Shown one piece after another: positions 52,048 to 60,805 of a DNA stretch of 64,000 nucleotides (position 1 is its first letter; every line of letters starts with the position of its first letter). The notes under the pieces were generated by a model. It worked only from the letters and a program-made list of their open reading frames with translations, did no database searches and was not told the DNA's origin. Source of the stretch: an uncultured Candidatus Melainabacteria bacterium (GTDB lineage Bacteria > Cyanobacteriota > Vampirovibrionia > Gastranaerophilales > Gastranaerophilaceae); assembly GCA_934718135.1 (NCBI GenBank), contig CAKUZW010000002.1, positions 1-64,000 of the forward strand. The letters run 5' to 3'. The translations under genes and the position numbers were made by a program.

Positions 52048-52797
52048 ATGTCAGGACACTCAAAATGGGCAAATATTAAAAACAAAAAAGCAAAAACAGA
52101 TTCACAAAAAGCTGTAGTATTTCAAAAATACTCTAGAGAACTTATCGTTGCAGCAAGACTTGGCGGACCGGACCCTGCGGGGAATTTCCGTTTAAGAACA
52201 GCAATTGAAAAAGCTAAAGCTGCAGGACTTCCAAATGATAATATAAAAAGAGCAATTGATAAAGGAGCAGGTGCCGGAGCGGCAGACAATTATGAAGAAT
52301 TAACTTACGAAGGATATGCTGCAGGTGGAGTTGCTGTTGTTCTTGAAGCAATGACTGATAACAGAAACAGAACAGCAGGTGATGTTAGAAGTATTTTCAC
52401 AAAATTCAACGGAAACTTGGGCGAATCAAATTGTGTAAGTTGGATGTTTGATAGAAAAGGAAGTATTGAATTTGATTCTTCTGTTGATTTCGAAAAATTG
52501 TTTGAAGCTGCAATCAACCTTGATGCTGATGATGTTACAGAAGAAGAGGACGGTTACAAAGTTTTAACTTCTGTTGAAAACTTCCAAAAAGTAGTTGAAG
52601 GATTGGAAAACGAAGGTTTCAAAAGCGTAAGTGCTGAATTAACAAGAATCCCTCAAAACACAATTGAAGTAACAGATGTAAAAACAGCTACTTCTGTTAT
52701 GAGATTGATTGACCGATTAGAAGAGTTAGATGATGTTCAAAACGTTTACGCAAACTGCGACATTCCTGATGAAGTTGCAGATCAAGTTGAGGTTTAA
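52048..52797 (+). CDS. yebC: YebC/PmpR-family translational or transcriptional regulator
   Basis: The ATG preceded by AAGAGGAATAAAT gives 249 aa starting MSGHSKWANIKNKKAKTDSQKA, the classic YebC start. GLPNDNIKRAIDKGAG and YEGYAAGGVAVVLEAMTDNRNRT are also diagnostic. Family members help ribosomes through difficult proline-rich stretches or regulate transcription. It heads a cluster with the GGDEF, tsaE and tsaB genes. Confidence 0.95.
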   Translation: MSGHSKWANIKNKKAKTDSQKAVVFQKYSRELIVAARLGGPDPAGNFRLRTAIEKAKAAGLPNDNIKRAIDKGAGAGAADNYEELTYEGYAAGGVAVVLEAMTDNRNRTAGDVRSIFTKFNGNLGESNCVSWMFDRKGSIEFDSSVDFEKLFEAAINLDADDVTEEEDGYKVLTSVENFQKVVEGLENEGFKSVSAELTRIPQNTIEVTDVKTATSVMRLIDRLEELDDVQNVYANCDIPDEVADQVEV

Positions 52798-52799
52798 AT

Positions 52800-54041
52800 T
52801 TGTTAGATAAAATCGAAAAACTTTCAAAAGTTCTTAATGAAAGTTACAGTGAAAAAACACTGAGAGCTTCATTGGGAACTTTTTTTGCTAAAAATTTAAA
52901 TACTAAAGATTTTTCGATAAATATTGAAGGTAAAGATTTACCAAATTCTGATTGCCCTTTCAAGTATCCGATTTTTAAACATAAAAAATGTATCGGATTT
53001 CTAGAATTTGACAAAGAAACAGATGAATTAAACAAATTTTTAGAAATCACAGCCCCATTTATTTCTCTAAAAATTCAAAATATTGTATTGAGTGAAAAAA
53101 TGCAAAAAAACATTGATTTTCATGAAACGATGAAAAATATTGCAAAAATCATTGAAACACAATACGAATTAAACTATGTAATTCCGATTATTGGAGAAAT
53201 GTTAGATAAATTTTTTACAGATTATCTTATCTATATTTTCATTTTGGATGAAAATGTCGGGGTAAATACTCTTGCATGGCCTAGTGCTTGTAAAGATGCT
53301 AAAATTCTTAAAATGGTTGAAAGTATTGATGACAAAATCTTAACAGATGACAAAATGACTTACGCCATTCCACTAAAAAGTGAATCAAAAATTTCAGGTG
53401 TTTTGGTCGCAAAAAGCACAAATGAAGAAATTACAGAAAAAGATATGGACTACTTGAATCAATTGTCTATCCAAATAGGCACAACAATTAATCGAGCAAA
53501 TGTCTATGCTGAAATTCTAAAACACGCAACACTGGATGCTTTGACTGGTTTTTACAACCGTAGACAATTGGAAGAACGTATAAAACAAGAAGTTGCAAAT
53601 GCTAAACGTCAAAGAGCTCCATTATGCGGAATTATGACAGATATCGACTTTTTCAAAAAAGTTAATGATACTTACGGCCACGCAGTTGGAGATTTGGTAT
53701 TAAAAACAATTGCTAAAGTTATTCGAGGTCAACTCAGAGAATATGATATTGCAGGAAGATATGGTGGAGAAGAATTTTCTATCTTACTTCCATTTACAAA
53801 AATCAACGAAGCACAAATGGTTGCGGAAAGATTAAGAAAATCCATTGAAAACAAAGTTATTGATATCTCTAAAGTAAACCCTGAAAGCGAAGTTAAAACA
53901 ATAAAAGTTACTCTCAGTTTAGGTGTTTACGAAATCAAAGACAGCGACAAAGATGAAGATTTATTAAAAAAAGCTGATAAAGCACTTTATCAAGCAAAAA
54001 ATACAGGTAGAAATAAGGTTGTAATAAATAACAATGACTAA
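52800..54041 (+). CDS. diguanylate cyclase with N-terminal GAF-like domain
   Basis: The 413-aa protein starts at TTG 2 bp after yebC. Residues 100-235 look like a GAF sensor. The GGDEF domain has DALTGFYNRRQLEERI, DIDFFKKVNDTYGHAVGD and an active-site GGEEF. REYD five residues before GGEEF is an intact RxxD inhibitory site. It should make cyclic-di-GMP with product feedback. c-di-GMP commonly controls pili and surface structures, but no receiver is visible nearby. The end overlaps tsaE by 8 bp. Confidence 0.9.
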   Translation: MLDKIEKLSKVLNESYSEKTLRASLGTFFAKNLNTKDFSINIEGKDLPNSDCPFKYPIFKHKKCIGFLEFDKETDELNKFLEITAPFISLKIQNIVLSEKMQKNIDFHETMKNIAKIIETQYELNYVIPIIGEMLDKFFTDYLIYIFILDENVGVNTLAWPSACKDAKILKMVESIDDKILTDDKMTYAIPLKSESKISGVLVAKSTNEEITEKDMDYLNQLSIQIGTTINRANVYAEILKHATLDALTGFYNRRQLEERIKQEVANAKRQRAPLCGIMTDIDFFKKVNDTYGHAVGDLVLKTIAKVIRGQLREYDIAGRYGGEEFSILLPFTKINEAQMVAERLRKSIENKVIDISKVNPESEVKTIKVTLSLGVYEIKDSDKDEDLLKKADKALYQAKNTGRNKVVINNND

Positions 54042-54498
54042 AGACGTAATATGTAAAAATTTAGAAGATACAAAAAAATTGGCTCAAAAATTTGCAAAGC
54101 TTATTGAAGATAACGGATGCTTTGTAAGTTTGTATGGCGAAATCGGAGCAGGAAAAACCGCTTTTGTAAAAGAAGTTGCAAAAGCCATCGGAATTGAAGA
54201 AAAAGTTACAAGTCCGACTTTTGTAATCCTTAATGAATACCATGGCGGGAAACTTCCTATGTATCATTTCGATTTGTATAGACTGGAAAATGAAGGCGTT
54301 AAAACGATTTTAGATGAATTAAATGAATATTCAGAAGGAAAACAAATTACTTTTGTTGAATGGGCAGAATTTTCTCAAAATGAAATTCCGTTTAATCATA
54401 TAAAAATTAACGTAACCTACGAAGATAATGATGATAGAAAATATTCATTCGAAGGTTTTGGACAAGATTGTATTGAAATAGTAAAAGGATTAGAATAG
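54034..54498 (+). CDS. tsaE: tRNA t6A biosynthesis ATPase TsaE
   Basis: The 154-aa protein has Walker A GEIGAGKTAFVK (34-45), the TSPTFVILNEY switch and YHFDLYRLE. It works with TsaB and TsaD in forming threonylcarbamoyl-adenosine at tRNA position 37. It overlaps the GGDEF gene before it, and its stop shares a base with the tsaB start. Confidence 0.95.
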   Translation: MTKDVICKNLEDTKKLAQKFAKLIEDNGCFVSLYGEIGAGKTAFVKEVAKAIGIEEKVTSPTFVILNEYHGGKLPMYHFDLYRLENEGVKTILDELNEYSEGKQITFVEWAEFSQNEIPFNHIKINVTYEDNDDRKYSFEGFGQDCIEIVKGLE

Positions 54499-55115
54499 TG
54501 AATATATTAGTATTTGACACATGTCTTGATAAAATGTATGTCGCAATTTCTCAAGATGACAAGATTTTGAATTCTAAAATAGTAACAAATAAAGATAACA
54601 AGTACCATTCAGCATTTTTAATTTCAACAATTAAAGAAATGTTGAAAGAAAATAATATGACTCCTCACGATATCGAAGCAATCGGGACAAACATTGGTCC
54701 GGGGAGCTTTACTGGAATAAGAGCATGCACAACTGTTGCAAGAATTATGGCTCAACAATTGAATTTACCGGCAGCAGGGATTTCATCATTGGAAATTTTG
54801 GCAGAACTTAATAAAACCCCAAAACCAACAATGGTAGCTCTTGATGCTAGAAAAAATTCCGCATATCTTTATGTTGATAACAAAATTCAGGGAGCAATTC
54901 AACTTGAACAAATAGAAGAAATGCTCAAAGAAAAAGAATACTTCTTGATAACTGATGATAAGCTTCAACAAAGACTCGGAGGGGTATCATATCAAAGTGA
55001 AGAACACAATTTAGGTGAAATTTTAGCTCATCTTGCATATTTGAAACTCAAAGAAAATGCTTGCAAATGGCAAGAACTTAAACCTCTATATATCCAACCG
55101 CCTCCAATGGGTTAA
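54498..55115 (+). CDS. tsaB: tRNA t6A biosynthesis protein TsaB
   Basis: The 205-aa protein starts at GTG. NILVFDTCLDKMYVAI at the N-terminus and IGTNIGPGSFTGIRACTTVARI are TsaB signatures, from an inactive ASKHA-fold scaffold that binds TsaD. Translational coupling to tsaE is evident from the one-base overlap. Confidence 0.93.
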   Translation: MNILVFDTCLDKMYVAISQDDKILNSKIVTNKDNKYHSAFLISTIKEMLKENNMTPHDIEAIGTNIGPGSFTGIRACTTVARIMAQQLNLPAAGISSLEILAELNKTPKPTMVALDARKNSAYLYVDNKIQGAIQLEQIEEMLKEKEYFLITDDKLQQRLGGVSYQSEEHNLGEILAHLAYLKLKENACKWQELKPLYIQPPPMG

Positions 55116-55167
55116 AAATATTTTGTAAAAACTAGCAAAAAATTTATTTACGATTTTTGAATAATAC

Positions 55168-56394
55168 ATGAATGTTTTAGGAGTTCAAAAATTTCATCAA
55201 TCTGCATTTGCAAATTTAAATTCTAAAAAAGCAAATTTGCATGGTGATTTCTGCCGTTTTGAAAACAAAATAAATGAAGATGTTTTTGAACATTCTAACC
55301 CAAAGCAAGTAAGTTTTAATGGTCAGCTCCCTAAAACAACTTTGAGATTTGAAGAAAAATTTAACAAAGTATTTTTCAGAAAATTAGCAAATGAACACTT
55401 GCCTTGTGCATACACCGGAATTGAAATGATTTCAGCAGCACAGATTTCAAAATTAAAAGACAGCCATATTTTTAGCCAAAACAGTCCGGATGTAATAAAA
55501 GAATTAAAAAAGTTTGAACAATCACTATTTCCGGTTGAAAAAGAAGTTTTTCAAACACTTGAAGAACTTGCAAAAACTCATCCTGATAAAAATCTCCAAG
55601 AATTATTAAAAATCAAATTCCCGGAAGCGGAAAAATCACTTATTCAGAAGCAAACTGCACTACTAAATGATATCAATATGGAAATAAGAAGTTTGCCAAA
55701 AGATGAATATTTAGAACTACGCAATATTATCCAAGAATCGTTTGACAAAATTTTTGAACCTCATCCAAAACCTGAAGACCGATTTAGAAGAAAAGCCCTT
55801 CTTTACAAATTAAGAGCCACAAATATTTCTGACCAAAAAGTCAAAGATAATATAACGAAGATTGCAGAAAAACTACCAAATTCACAAAACTCCGTTGACG
55901 CTTTTATCGTAAAATATTCAGAACCATACAGAATTCGTTTTGAATACAAAGTTCCGCATAAGATACCGCAAAACGATGAAGAAATTGTACTGAGATTGTT
56001 AGAACCTGCCTTTGCTTCTGATGAACATATTTATCCTCAAACTTTATATAATGCCGCACGCAAAAAGAATCAAAATATTAATCAACAAAGAATAACGATA
56101 CTAACATCAAAGTTTATAAATGAGCAAAAGAAAGACACATTATTTGATGATTTTGCCCAAACTTCACAATATGATGTTGCTACAAATGTTCAAAATCATA
56201 TAAATAAACTTATAAAAATCAATCAAAAATGGCTTAAACAAGGCAAAACAAATGATGCCAAACTTTTAGCAGATTATATTTTATTGTTAAAAGAAGAATT
56301 TCAAAGACGTTCAAAAATTGTAGATATCGACATTTCTGAGTTAGATGAAACTCTTTCAAAACTGGAATCTCTAAAATCCGCAATGTCTCAATAG
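55168..56394 (+). CDS. putative HNH-like nuclease with large insertion and N-terminal VSFNG motif
   Basis: In this 408-aa protein LPCAYTGIEM (Cys80) resembles the CxYTG start of many HNH domains. About 200 residues of helical sequence follow. Then SDEHIYPQTLYN (E286, H287), NQQRITILTSKFINEQKK (Asn near 305, Asn near 317) recalls the D/E-H-I-x-P-x-S...N...N-x-x-K half of HNH. The motif split by a long insert is unusual and the assignment is tentative. The N-terminal KQVSFNGQLP carries the same SF-x-G segment as other lineage-specific proteins here. Confidence 0.5.
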   Translation: MNVLGVQKFHQSAFANLNSKKANLHGDFCRFENKINEDVFEHSNPKQVSFNGQLPKTTLRFEEKFNKVFFRKLANEHLPCAYTGIEMISAAQISKLKDSHIFSQNSPDVIKELKKFEQSLFPVEKEVFQTLEELAKTHPDKNLQELLKIKFPEAEKSLIQKQTALLNDINMEIRSLPKDEYLELRNIIQESFDKIFEPHPKPEDRFRRKALLYKLRATNISDQKVKDNITKIAEKLPNSQNSVDAFIVKYSEPYRIRFEYKVPHKIPQNDEEIVLRLLEPAFASDEHIYPQTLYNAARKKNQNINQQRITILTSKFINEQKKDTLFDDFAQTSQYDVATNVQNHINKLIKINQKWLKQGKTNDAKLLADYILLLKEEFQRRSKIVDIDISELDETLSKLESLKSAMSQ

Positions 56395-56496
56395 AAAAAT
56401 AATTTAACTACCCCTTGCAAAAACTAAAAAATAGTGTACAATAAAATGATGACAGGTTTAATGTAAAACCGAAAGTACACAATCAGGAGAAAAACA

Positions 56497-56781
56497 ATGT
56501 ACGAAGACGAAAAATTAGTATGTGAAGATTGCGGAAAAGAATTCATCTTCACAGCGGGGGAACAAGAATTTTATGCAGAAAAAGGACTTGTAAACAAACC
56601 AAAAAGATGCCCTGAATGTAGAGCAGCCCGCAGAAAAAACAACAGAAGAGGAAGAAGAATGTACGATGCAGTATGTTCAAAATGCGGAGCTCAAACTCAA
56701 GTTCCATTCAAACCTGTTCCGGGTAGAGAAGTATTTTGTAAAGAATGCTTCCAAAAAGCCGCTACAGAAGGTGCTGAATAA
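56497..56781 (+). CDS. small double zinc-ribbon protein
   Basis: The 94-aa protein has CEDCGKEF...RCPECRAARRKNNRR (first ribbon, cysteines near 9, 12, 38, 41) and CSKCGAQTQVPFKPVPGREVFCKECF (second ribbon). This matches the small zinc-binding proteins of the zf-trcl type found in many anaerobes. The basic linker between the ribbons suggests nucleic acid or ribosome binding. A strong AGGAG site and a terminator frame it as a single gene. Confidence 0.85.
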   Translation: MYEDEKLVCEDCGKEFIFTAGEQEFYAEKGLVNKPKRCPECRAARRKNNRRGRRMYDAVCSKCGAQTQVPFKPVPGREVFCKECFQKAATEGAE

Positions 56782-56807
56782 TTTGATTTAAATAAATATA
56801 CACATAC

Positions 56808-56843
56808 AAAAAGCCTTGCAATTTTCGTTTGCAAGGCTTTTTA
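56808..56843. terminator. bidirectional terminator
   Basis: AAAAAGCCTTGCAA / TTGCAAGGCTTTTT hairpin between convergent genes. Confidence 0.9.
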
Positions 56844-56846
56844 CTA

Positions 56847-57155
56847 TCATATAGTGATACAACTGTTCAAATATTCAATAGTCGAAATTTTTTCATCATA
56901 CAAATATTTTATAAAATTCAAATACGAATTATCTCGAGACGAAATCACAAGGTTTATTTCAAAACCCTCAGTGCAAAACGGTTCATAATCATATACAACA
57001 TAACTGTTATACTTGCTTTTCCACTCCTTGCGTTCAATTCGAGCATTATTTTCTTCAATAATATCTTCAAGCCAAGGTAATAAATTTTGGTCAATATCTT
57101 TCATTTCCATACGATTGTATCTATTGCAATCATTACATCTATTTCCAATAAACAT
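56847..57155 (-). CDS. hypothetical protein
   Basis: I do not recognise this 102-aa protein. It starts MFIGNRCNDCNRYNRMEMKDIDQNLLPW, with a Cys-x-x-Cys near the N-terminus and an acidic helical middle. GGAG lies about 10 nt before the ATG. Its 3' end abuts a bidirectional terminator, which supports a real transcript. Confidence 0.5.
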   Translation of the reverse strand: MFIGNRCNDCNRYNRMEMKDIDQNLLPWLEDIIEENNARIERKEWKSKYNSYVVYDYEPFCTEGFEINLVISSRDNSYLNFIKYLYDEKISTIEYLNSCITI

Positions 57156-57359
57156 ATATTTTACTCCAATCCAAATCTTTATATATGAATTTTATCGTTT
57201 TAATTGAAGTAAATAATCACCATAATGTATAAAATTTATTGTCTTAAATACTAATCTTTAAAAATATATACTTTATATATCTTTACAATATATTAAAATT
57301 AAGCAATTAATTTTCCTCAAAATTTTTTATAAATATAAGCACAACTAACGAGGAGAATT

Positions 57360-57770
57360 ATGGGCTACGCAGAAAATATGAGAATATTAAGCGGAATCAA
57401 TTGCGGATTAGCGTCCCTTGTTGGTTATGCAAATATGAAAAATAACGGTGTCAACACAAATAACGCTGCAGCGGCAACTTTTGGGAACTTACTCAATGGA
57501 TTATCGAGAAACGAAGTTGCCTACGAAATGCAAAAAATGGGTAATCCTGTAGGAAATAACATCAACATGTATGCAGGCTACGGCAATCCTGTTTCAAACG
57601 CCATAGGAACAATGGGATTGATGAGTGCATGCTCTCCTTGGATGTTTTTCAACTCCAGTCCAATGTTTTACAACCCGATGCCAATAGGAGGTTATTTCAG
57701 CGGAGGTTTAGGCTACGGAAACATAAGTTACCATAGCTCTACAACCATAACCCGAGGTTTCTATTGTTAA
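57360..57770 (+). CDS. Gly/Asn/Met-rich hypothetical protein
   Basis: The 136-aa product follows a strong AACGAGGAGAATT site. It is rich in Gly, Asn, Met and aromatic residues (NMYAGYGNPVSNAIG, FFNSSPMFYNPMPIGGYFSGGLGYG) and ends in a single Cys. There is no signal peptide or known domain; composition suggests a structural or aggregation-prone protein. The 205 bp before it are AT-rich spacer. Confidence 0.6.
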   Translation: MGYAENMRILSGINCGLASLVGYANMKNNGVNTNNAAAATFGNLLNGLSRNEVAYEMQKMGNPVGNNINMYAGYGNPVSNAIGTMGLMSACSPWMFFNSSPMFYNPMPIGGYFSGGLGYGNISYHSSTTITRGFYC

Positions 57771-57773
57771 AAT

Positions 57774-59102
57774 TTACTCAACTTCTTTAACTGTATTTGG
57801 CAAAATGGCAGAAATTACAGCTACATAAGCCCAAAATACAAATTGTAATTGAGGTCTGAAGTAAATTGTATCAACCAATCCATGGAACATCACTGCCCAG
57901 ATTGCAATAATTGAAGTCGCAACAAATATAACTTTTTCTAGATCTGTAGATTTCAAAATAAATTTAACTGTTTCTACAGAAAGAGTGATTAATGTTCCTA
58001 AAAACGCGATTAGGGCGAAAATTCCGCTTTCTACAGCAGTTTCAAGATATATATTATAAGCACTTAAGGCATCAAAACCTGTTTTCATATACAAACCATA
58101 GATTTCTCTAAAGTTTTTATTCCCAACTCCAATTCCCAACAACCAATTGTCTTTAAACATTTGCAAAGATGAATGATACACATTGAATCTGAAAGAGTTT
58201 GATGAATCATTTCTCATTGCAAATATTGACATAAAACGATGTCTTAACGCTCCGACAAAGGTTATTGCCATCATAAATAAAACAACAACACAACTGATGA
58301 AAGAAACGTACAATTTTTTATATGTTTTCCACAAAAATTTAGCAGATACTAAAAATACACATCCAAGAGTCAACATCAATGCTAAATAAGCACCTCTGCA
58401 ACCTGTTTGGAATATTGCATAAATTGTTATAAGAGAAAATACGGCAGGAACAATTGCCATTTTAAACTGTTTTTTGTTAAAGAAATAAAAAACAGCACCT
58501 AAAATAGTAGGAAATCCTGCAACTAAATAACCGCCGAATAAATTCGGATTTAACGGTTTTAATGTTCCGTAAACTCTTGATAAAACATCCTCCGGATTTA
58601 GGTTTGACGTATCTTGCCAAGTTGAAATTTCATCTAAATGTAAGAAACTTTGTGAAAAGCCAACCAAACTTTCAGCAGCAACACAAACACCCATTGTCCC
58701 AAGAACAATAGGTATAAGTTTTTTATTATTCTTCAATAATTGTGCAACCGAAAAATAATAACCAATATAAACAAAAGTTTTGAAAAAACCTTTCAAGCTC
58801 AATTCAAACAATGTTGAACCAAACAAGCTTACGATAACAAGCATAAAATAAGCAACAAGCCATATTTCAAAGTTTTTAAATTCAACCCGCTCTTCCGGTT
58901 TTGTAAGCATTTTAACAACAGTTAAAAATATTGCAATCAAAGCCAAAAAGCCAATTGAATCTGAATTCATAAAAGTTGACCCGATGAAGGTTAACATTAC
59001 AAATAACAGAATAAATTTGTCAATATGCTGCAAAAATAAGCTGTTATCATACAAAAATTTTAGTTTGTTTTGAGAAAATTTAAAAATCTTATTGAACATC
59101 AT
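57774..59102 (-). CDS. O-antigen ligase / polymerase family membrane protein
   Basis: The 442-aa protein has about 11 hydrophobic segments and the Wzy_C/WaaL region around TGCRGAYLALMLTLGC, followed by a periplasmic loop with NWLLGIGVGNKNFREIY. Such proteins join or polymerise surface glycans at the periplasmic face. It overlaps the DUF4330 gene by 14 bp and is downstream of the heptose kinase gene, consistent with lipopolysaccharide assembly. Confidence 0.87.
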   Translation of the reverse strand: MMFNKIFKFSQNKLKFLYDNSLFLQHIDKFILLFVMLTFIGSTFMNSDSIGFLALIAIFLTVVKMLTKPEERVEFKNFEIWLVAYFMLVIVSLFGSTLFELSLKGFFKTFVYIGYYFSVAQLLKNNKKLIPIVLGTMGVCVAAESLVGFSQSFLHLDEISTWQDTSNLNPEDVLSRVYGTLKPLNPNLFGGYLVAGFPTILGAVFYFFNKKQFKMAIVPAVFSLITIYAIFQTGCRGAYLALMLTLGCVFLVSAKFLWKTYKKLYVSFISCVVVLFMMAITFVGALRHRFMSIFAMRNDSSNSFRFNVYHSSLQMFKDNWLLGIGVGNKNFREIYGLYMKTGFDALSAYNIYLETAVESGIFALIAFLGTLITLSVETVKFILKSTDLEKVIFVATSIIAIWAVMFHGLVDTIYFRPQLQFVFWAYVAVISAILPNTVKEVE

Positions 59103-59658
59103 CCGTAGTATTCATATCTTTATTAATAGTTTCATCATCAACAGCATCAATAACTTTTATATCAGAAACTGAGCCGGTAAATTTGTAATTAGAGCCTTCT
59201 AACGTAATAGGTAAGCCCATTTTCAATTTGTTTCCACCAACAACAGCACCGTCTTTAGTGATTTTTGCAACGTCTGTTAGAGTTACAACAACATCATACA
59301 AATCAGGTTGAGAAACATCTTCAACAACAATTGAAACTTTTTTAGAACTCATAGTTGGAAGAACAATTTTTCTTCTGTCAGCTTTTACATCAACAATATC
59401 CAAATCTGAATAAGGTACATTTCTGATGCTGATAAAAGTTTTATCACCTTTTACCATTGGAAGTTTTTCACCTGAGAAAGTTACCCCTCTCATATAAACT
59501 TTAAACACAACTTTTGAAGTAGCTTCAATTTGCTTGTCGGCGGTTTGCCTGTAACCTTTATAAGTATAAAAACCAACACCTAAAGCCACAATTACAAAAG
59601 CAACGATAATAAAATCAACTATTCTGATTTTTTTTACCAGTTCTTTTAATTTTTCCAT
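59089..59658 (-). CDS. DUF4330 membrane-anchored protein
   Basis: The 189-aa protein has one N-terminal transmembrane helix (VDFIIVAFVIVALGVGFYTYKGY). A beta-rich domain follows (VVFKVYMRGVTFSGEKLPMVKGDKTF..NVPYSDLDIVDVKADRRKIV). This matches DUF4330, a family common in cyanobacteria. It is co-transcribed with the glycan ligase gene, so a role in surface glycan export is plausible but unproven. Confidence 0.8.
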   Translation of the reverse strand: MEKLKELVKKIRIVDFIIVAFVIVALGVGFYTYKGYRQTADKQIEATSKVVFKVYMRGVTFSGEKLPMVKGDKTFISIRNVPYSDLDIVDVKADRRKIVLPTMSSKKVSIVVEDVSQPDLYDVVVTLTDVAKITKDGAVVGGNKLKMGLPITLEGSNYKFTGSVSDIKVIDAVDDETINKDMNTTDDVQ

Positions 59659-59684
59659 AGAAAGTTCTCCTTCAATTAAAAATC

Positions 59685-60689
59685 TTATAATTCTTCAACG
59701 GCTGATAACAATTCATCTACCGTTGTTGTAGCACAACCAAATTGTCTAACAACAATACTAGCCGCTACATTTCCTATTATTGCGGAATAAACAGGATCTA
59801 TTCCCGCTGCCATTGCAAGAGAATAAACAGCCGTAACAGTATCTCCTGCACCTGTAACATCAAACACTTCTGACTTGTTAAACACAGGAATTTTTGTATA
59901 ATCATCATTTGGTTTAGCAACAAACATTCCGTCTGCTCCACAAGTAATCAAAACAGAACCGGCATTTGTTTGGGCTAACAATTTTGCCCCTGCTTTTTTC
60001 AAATCTTCTTCCGTTTCAATCTTAAACCCAACAGATTTTTCAGTATCAGGAAGGTTCGGAGTCATAGAAGTCACATTTTTGTATGAACCCAAATCTCTTT
60101 GAGCATCAACAATAACAACCTTTCCTAATTTATTTGCAAGTTCAATTGTATAATTTACAACTTTATCAGTCAAAGTTCCGATATGATAGTTTGACAAAAT
60201 CACAGCATCATATTCAGGCAAAACTTTTTCAATATTTTTAATAATTTTTTCTTCTGTTTCAGAACTAATTTCACCTTTTGACTGTCTATCAATTCTAACA
60301 ATTTGTTGAGTGATTGATGTTGTAATAGAACCTGAAATTCTTGTTTTTACAATAGTTTTGCGAGATTTATCTTTAACAATTTTGGAACAATCAATATTTG
60401 CATCGTCAAAAGTGTTAAATAACAACTCAGAATAATAATCATCTCCGGAAACACCGATTACACCGACTTTTCCGTTATTCAATGTTGCAACGTTGTGTGC
60501 CGCATTCGAAGCTCCACCTAAAATCAACTTAGTTTTAGTATGTTGCAAAATCAAAACAGGAGCCTCTCTGGAAATTCTTTCGGCATCTCCATAAATCATT
60601 TCATCCAGTGCCAAATCACCAACTACCAAAACTTTTGGTTCACTTATTTTTTTTATACAAGATATAAGCTTTTCTTTATCTATATTCAT
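59685..60689 (-). CDS. rfaE: D-glycero-D-manno-heptose-7-phosphate kinase (RfaE1-like, PfkB family)
   Basis: The 334-aa PfkB-fold kinase has VLVVGDLALDEMIYGDAERISREAPVLI, LGGASNAAHNVATL and the anion-hole/catalytic motif DVTGAGDTVTAVYSLA. It matches the first domain of HldE, which phosphorylates heptose-7-phosphate for lipopolysaccharide inner core. The second (nucleotidyltransferase) domain is absent, so an RfaE2 should exist elsewhere. Another PfkB sugar substrate is possible but less likely. Confidence 0.87.
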   Translation of the reverse strand: MNIDKEKLISCIKKISEPKVLVVGDLALDEMIYGDAERISREAPVLILQHTKTKLILGGASNAAHNVATLNNGKVGVIGVSGDDYYSELLFNTFDDANIDCSKIVKDKSRKTIVKTRISGSITTSITQQIVRIDRQSKGEISSETEEKIIKNIEKVLPEYDAVILSNYHIGTLTDKVVNYTIELANKLGKVVIVDAQRDLGSYKNVTSMTPNLPDTEKSVGFKIETEEDLKKAGAKLLAQTNAGSVLITCGADGMFVAKPNDDYTKIPVFNKSEVFDVTGAGDTVTAVYSLAMAAGIDPVYSAIIGNVAASIVVRQFGCATTTVDELLSAVEEL

Positions 60690-60805
60690 ATACCAACTCT
60701 CATCTATTACTTATGCCACAATTTTAGCACAAACAAAAAATTAGAAAAAGAAGAAAAACTCTTTAATCCCACAGACCTGAAAAACCTAATATCAAATTCA
60801 ATCCC

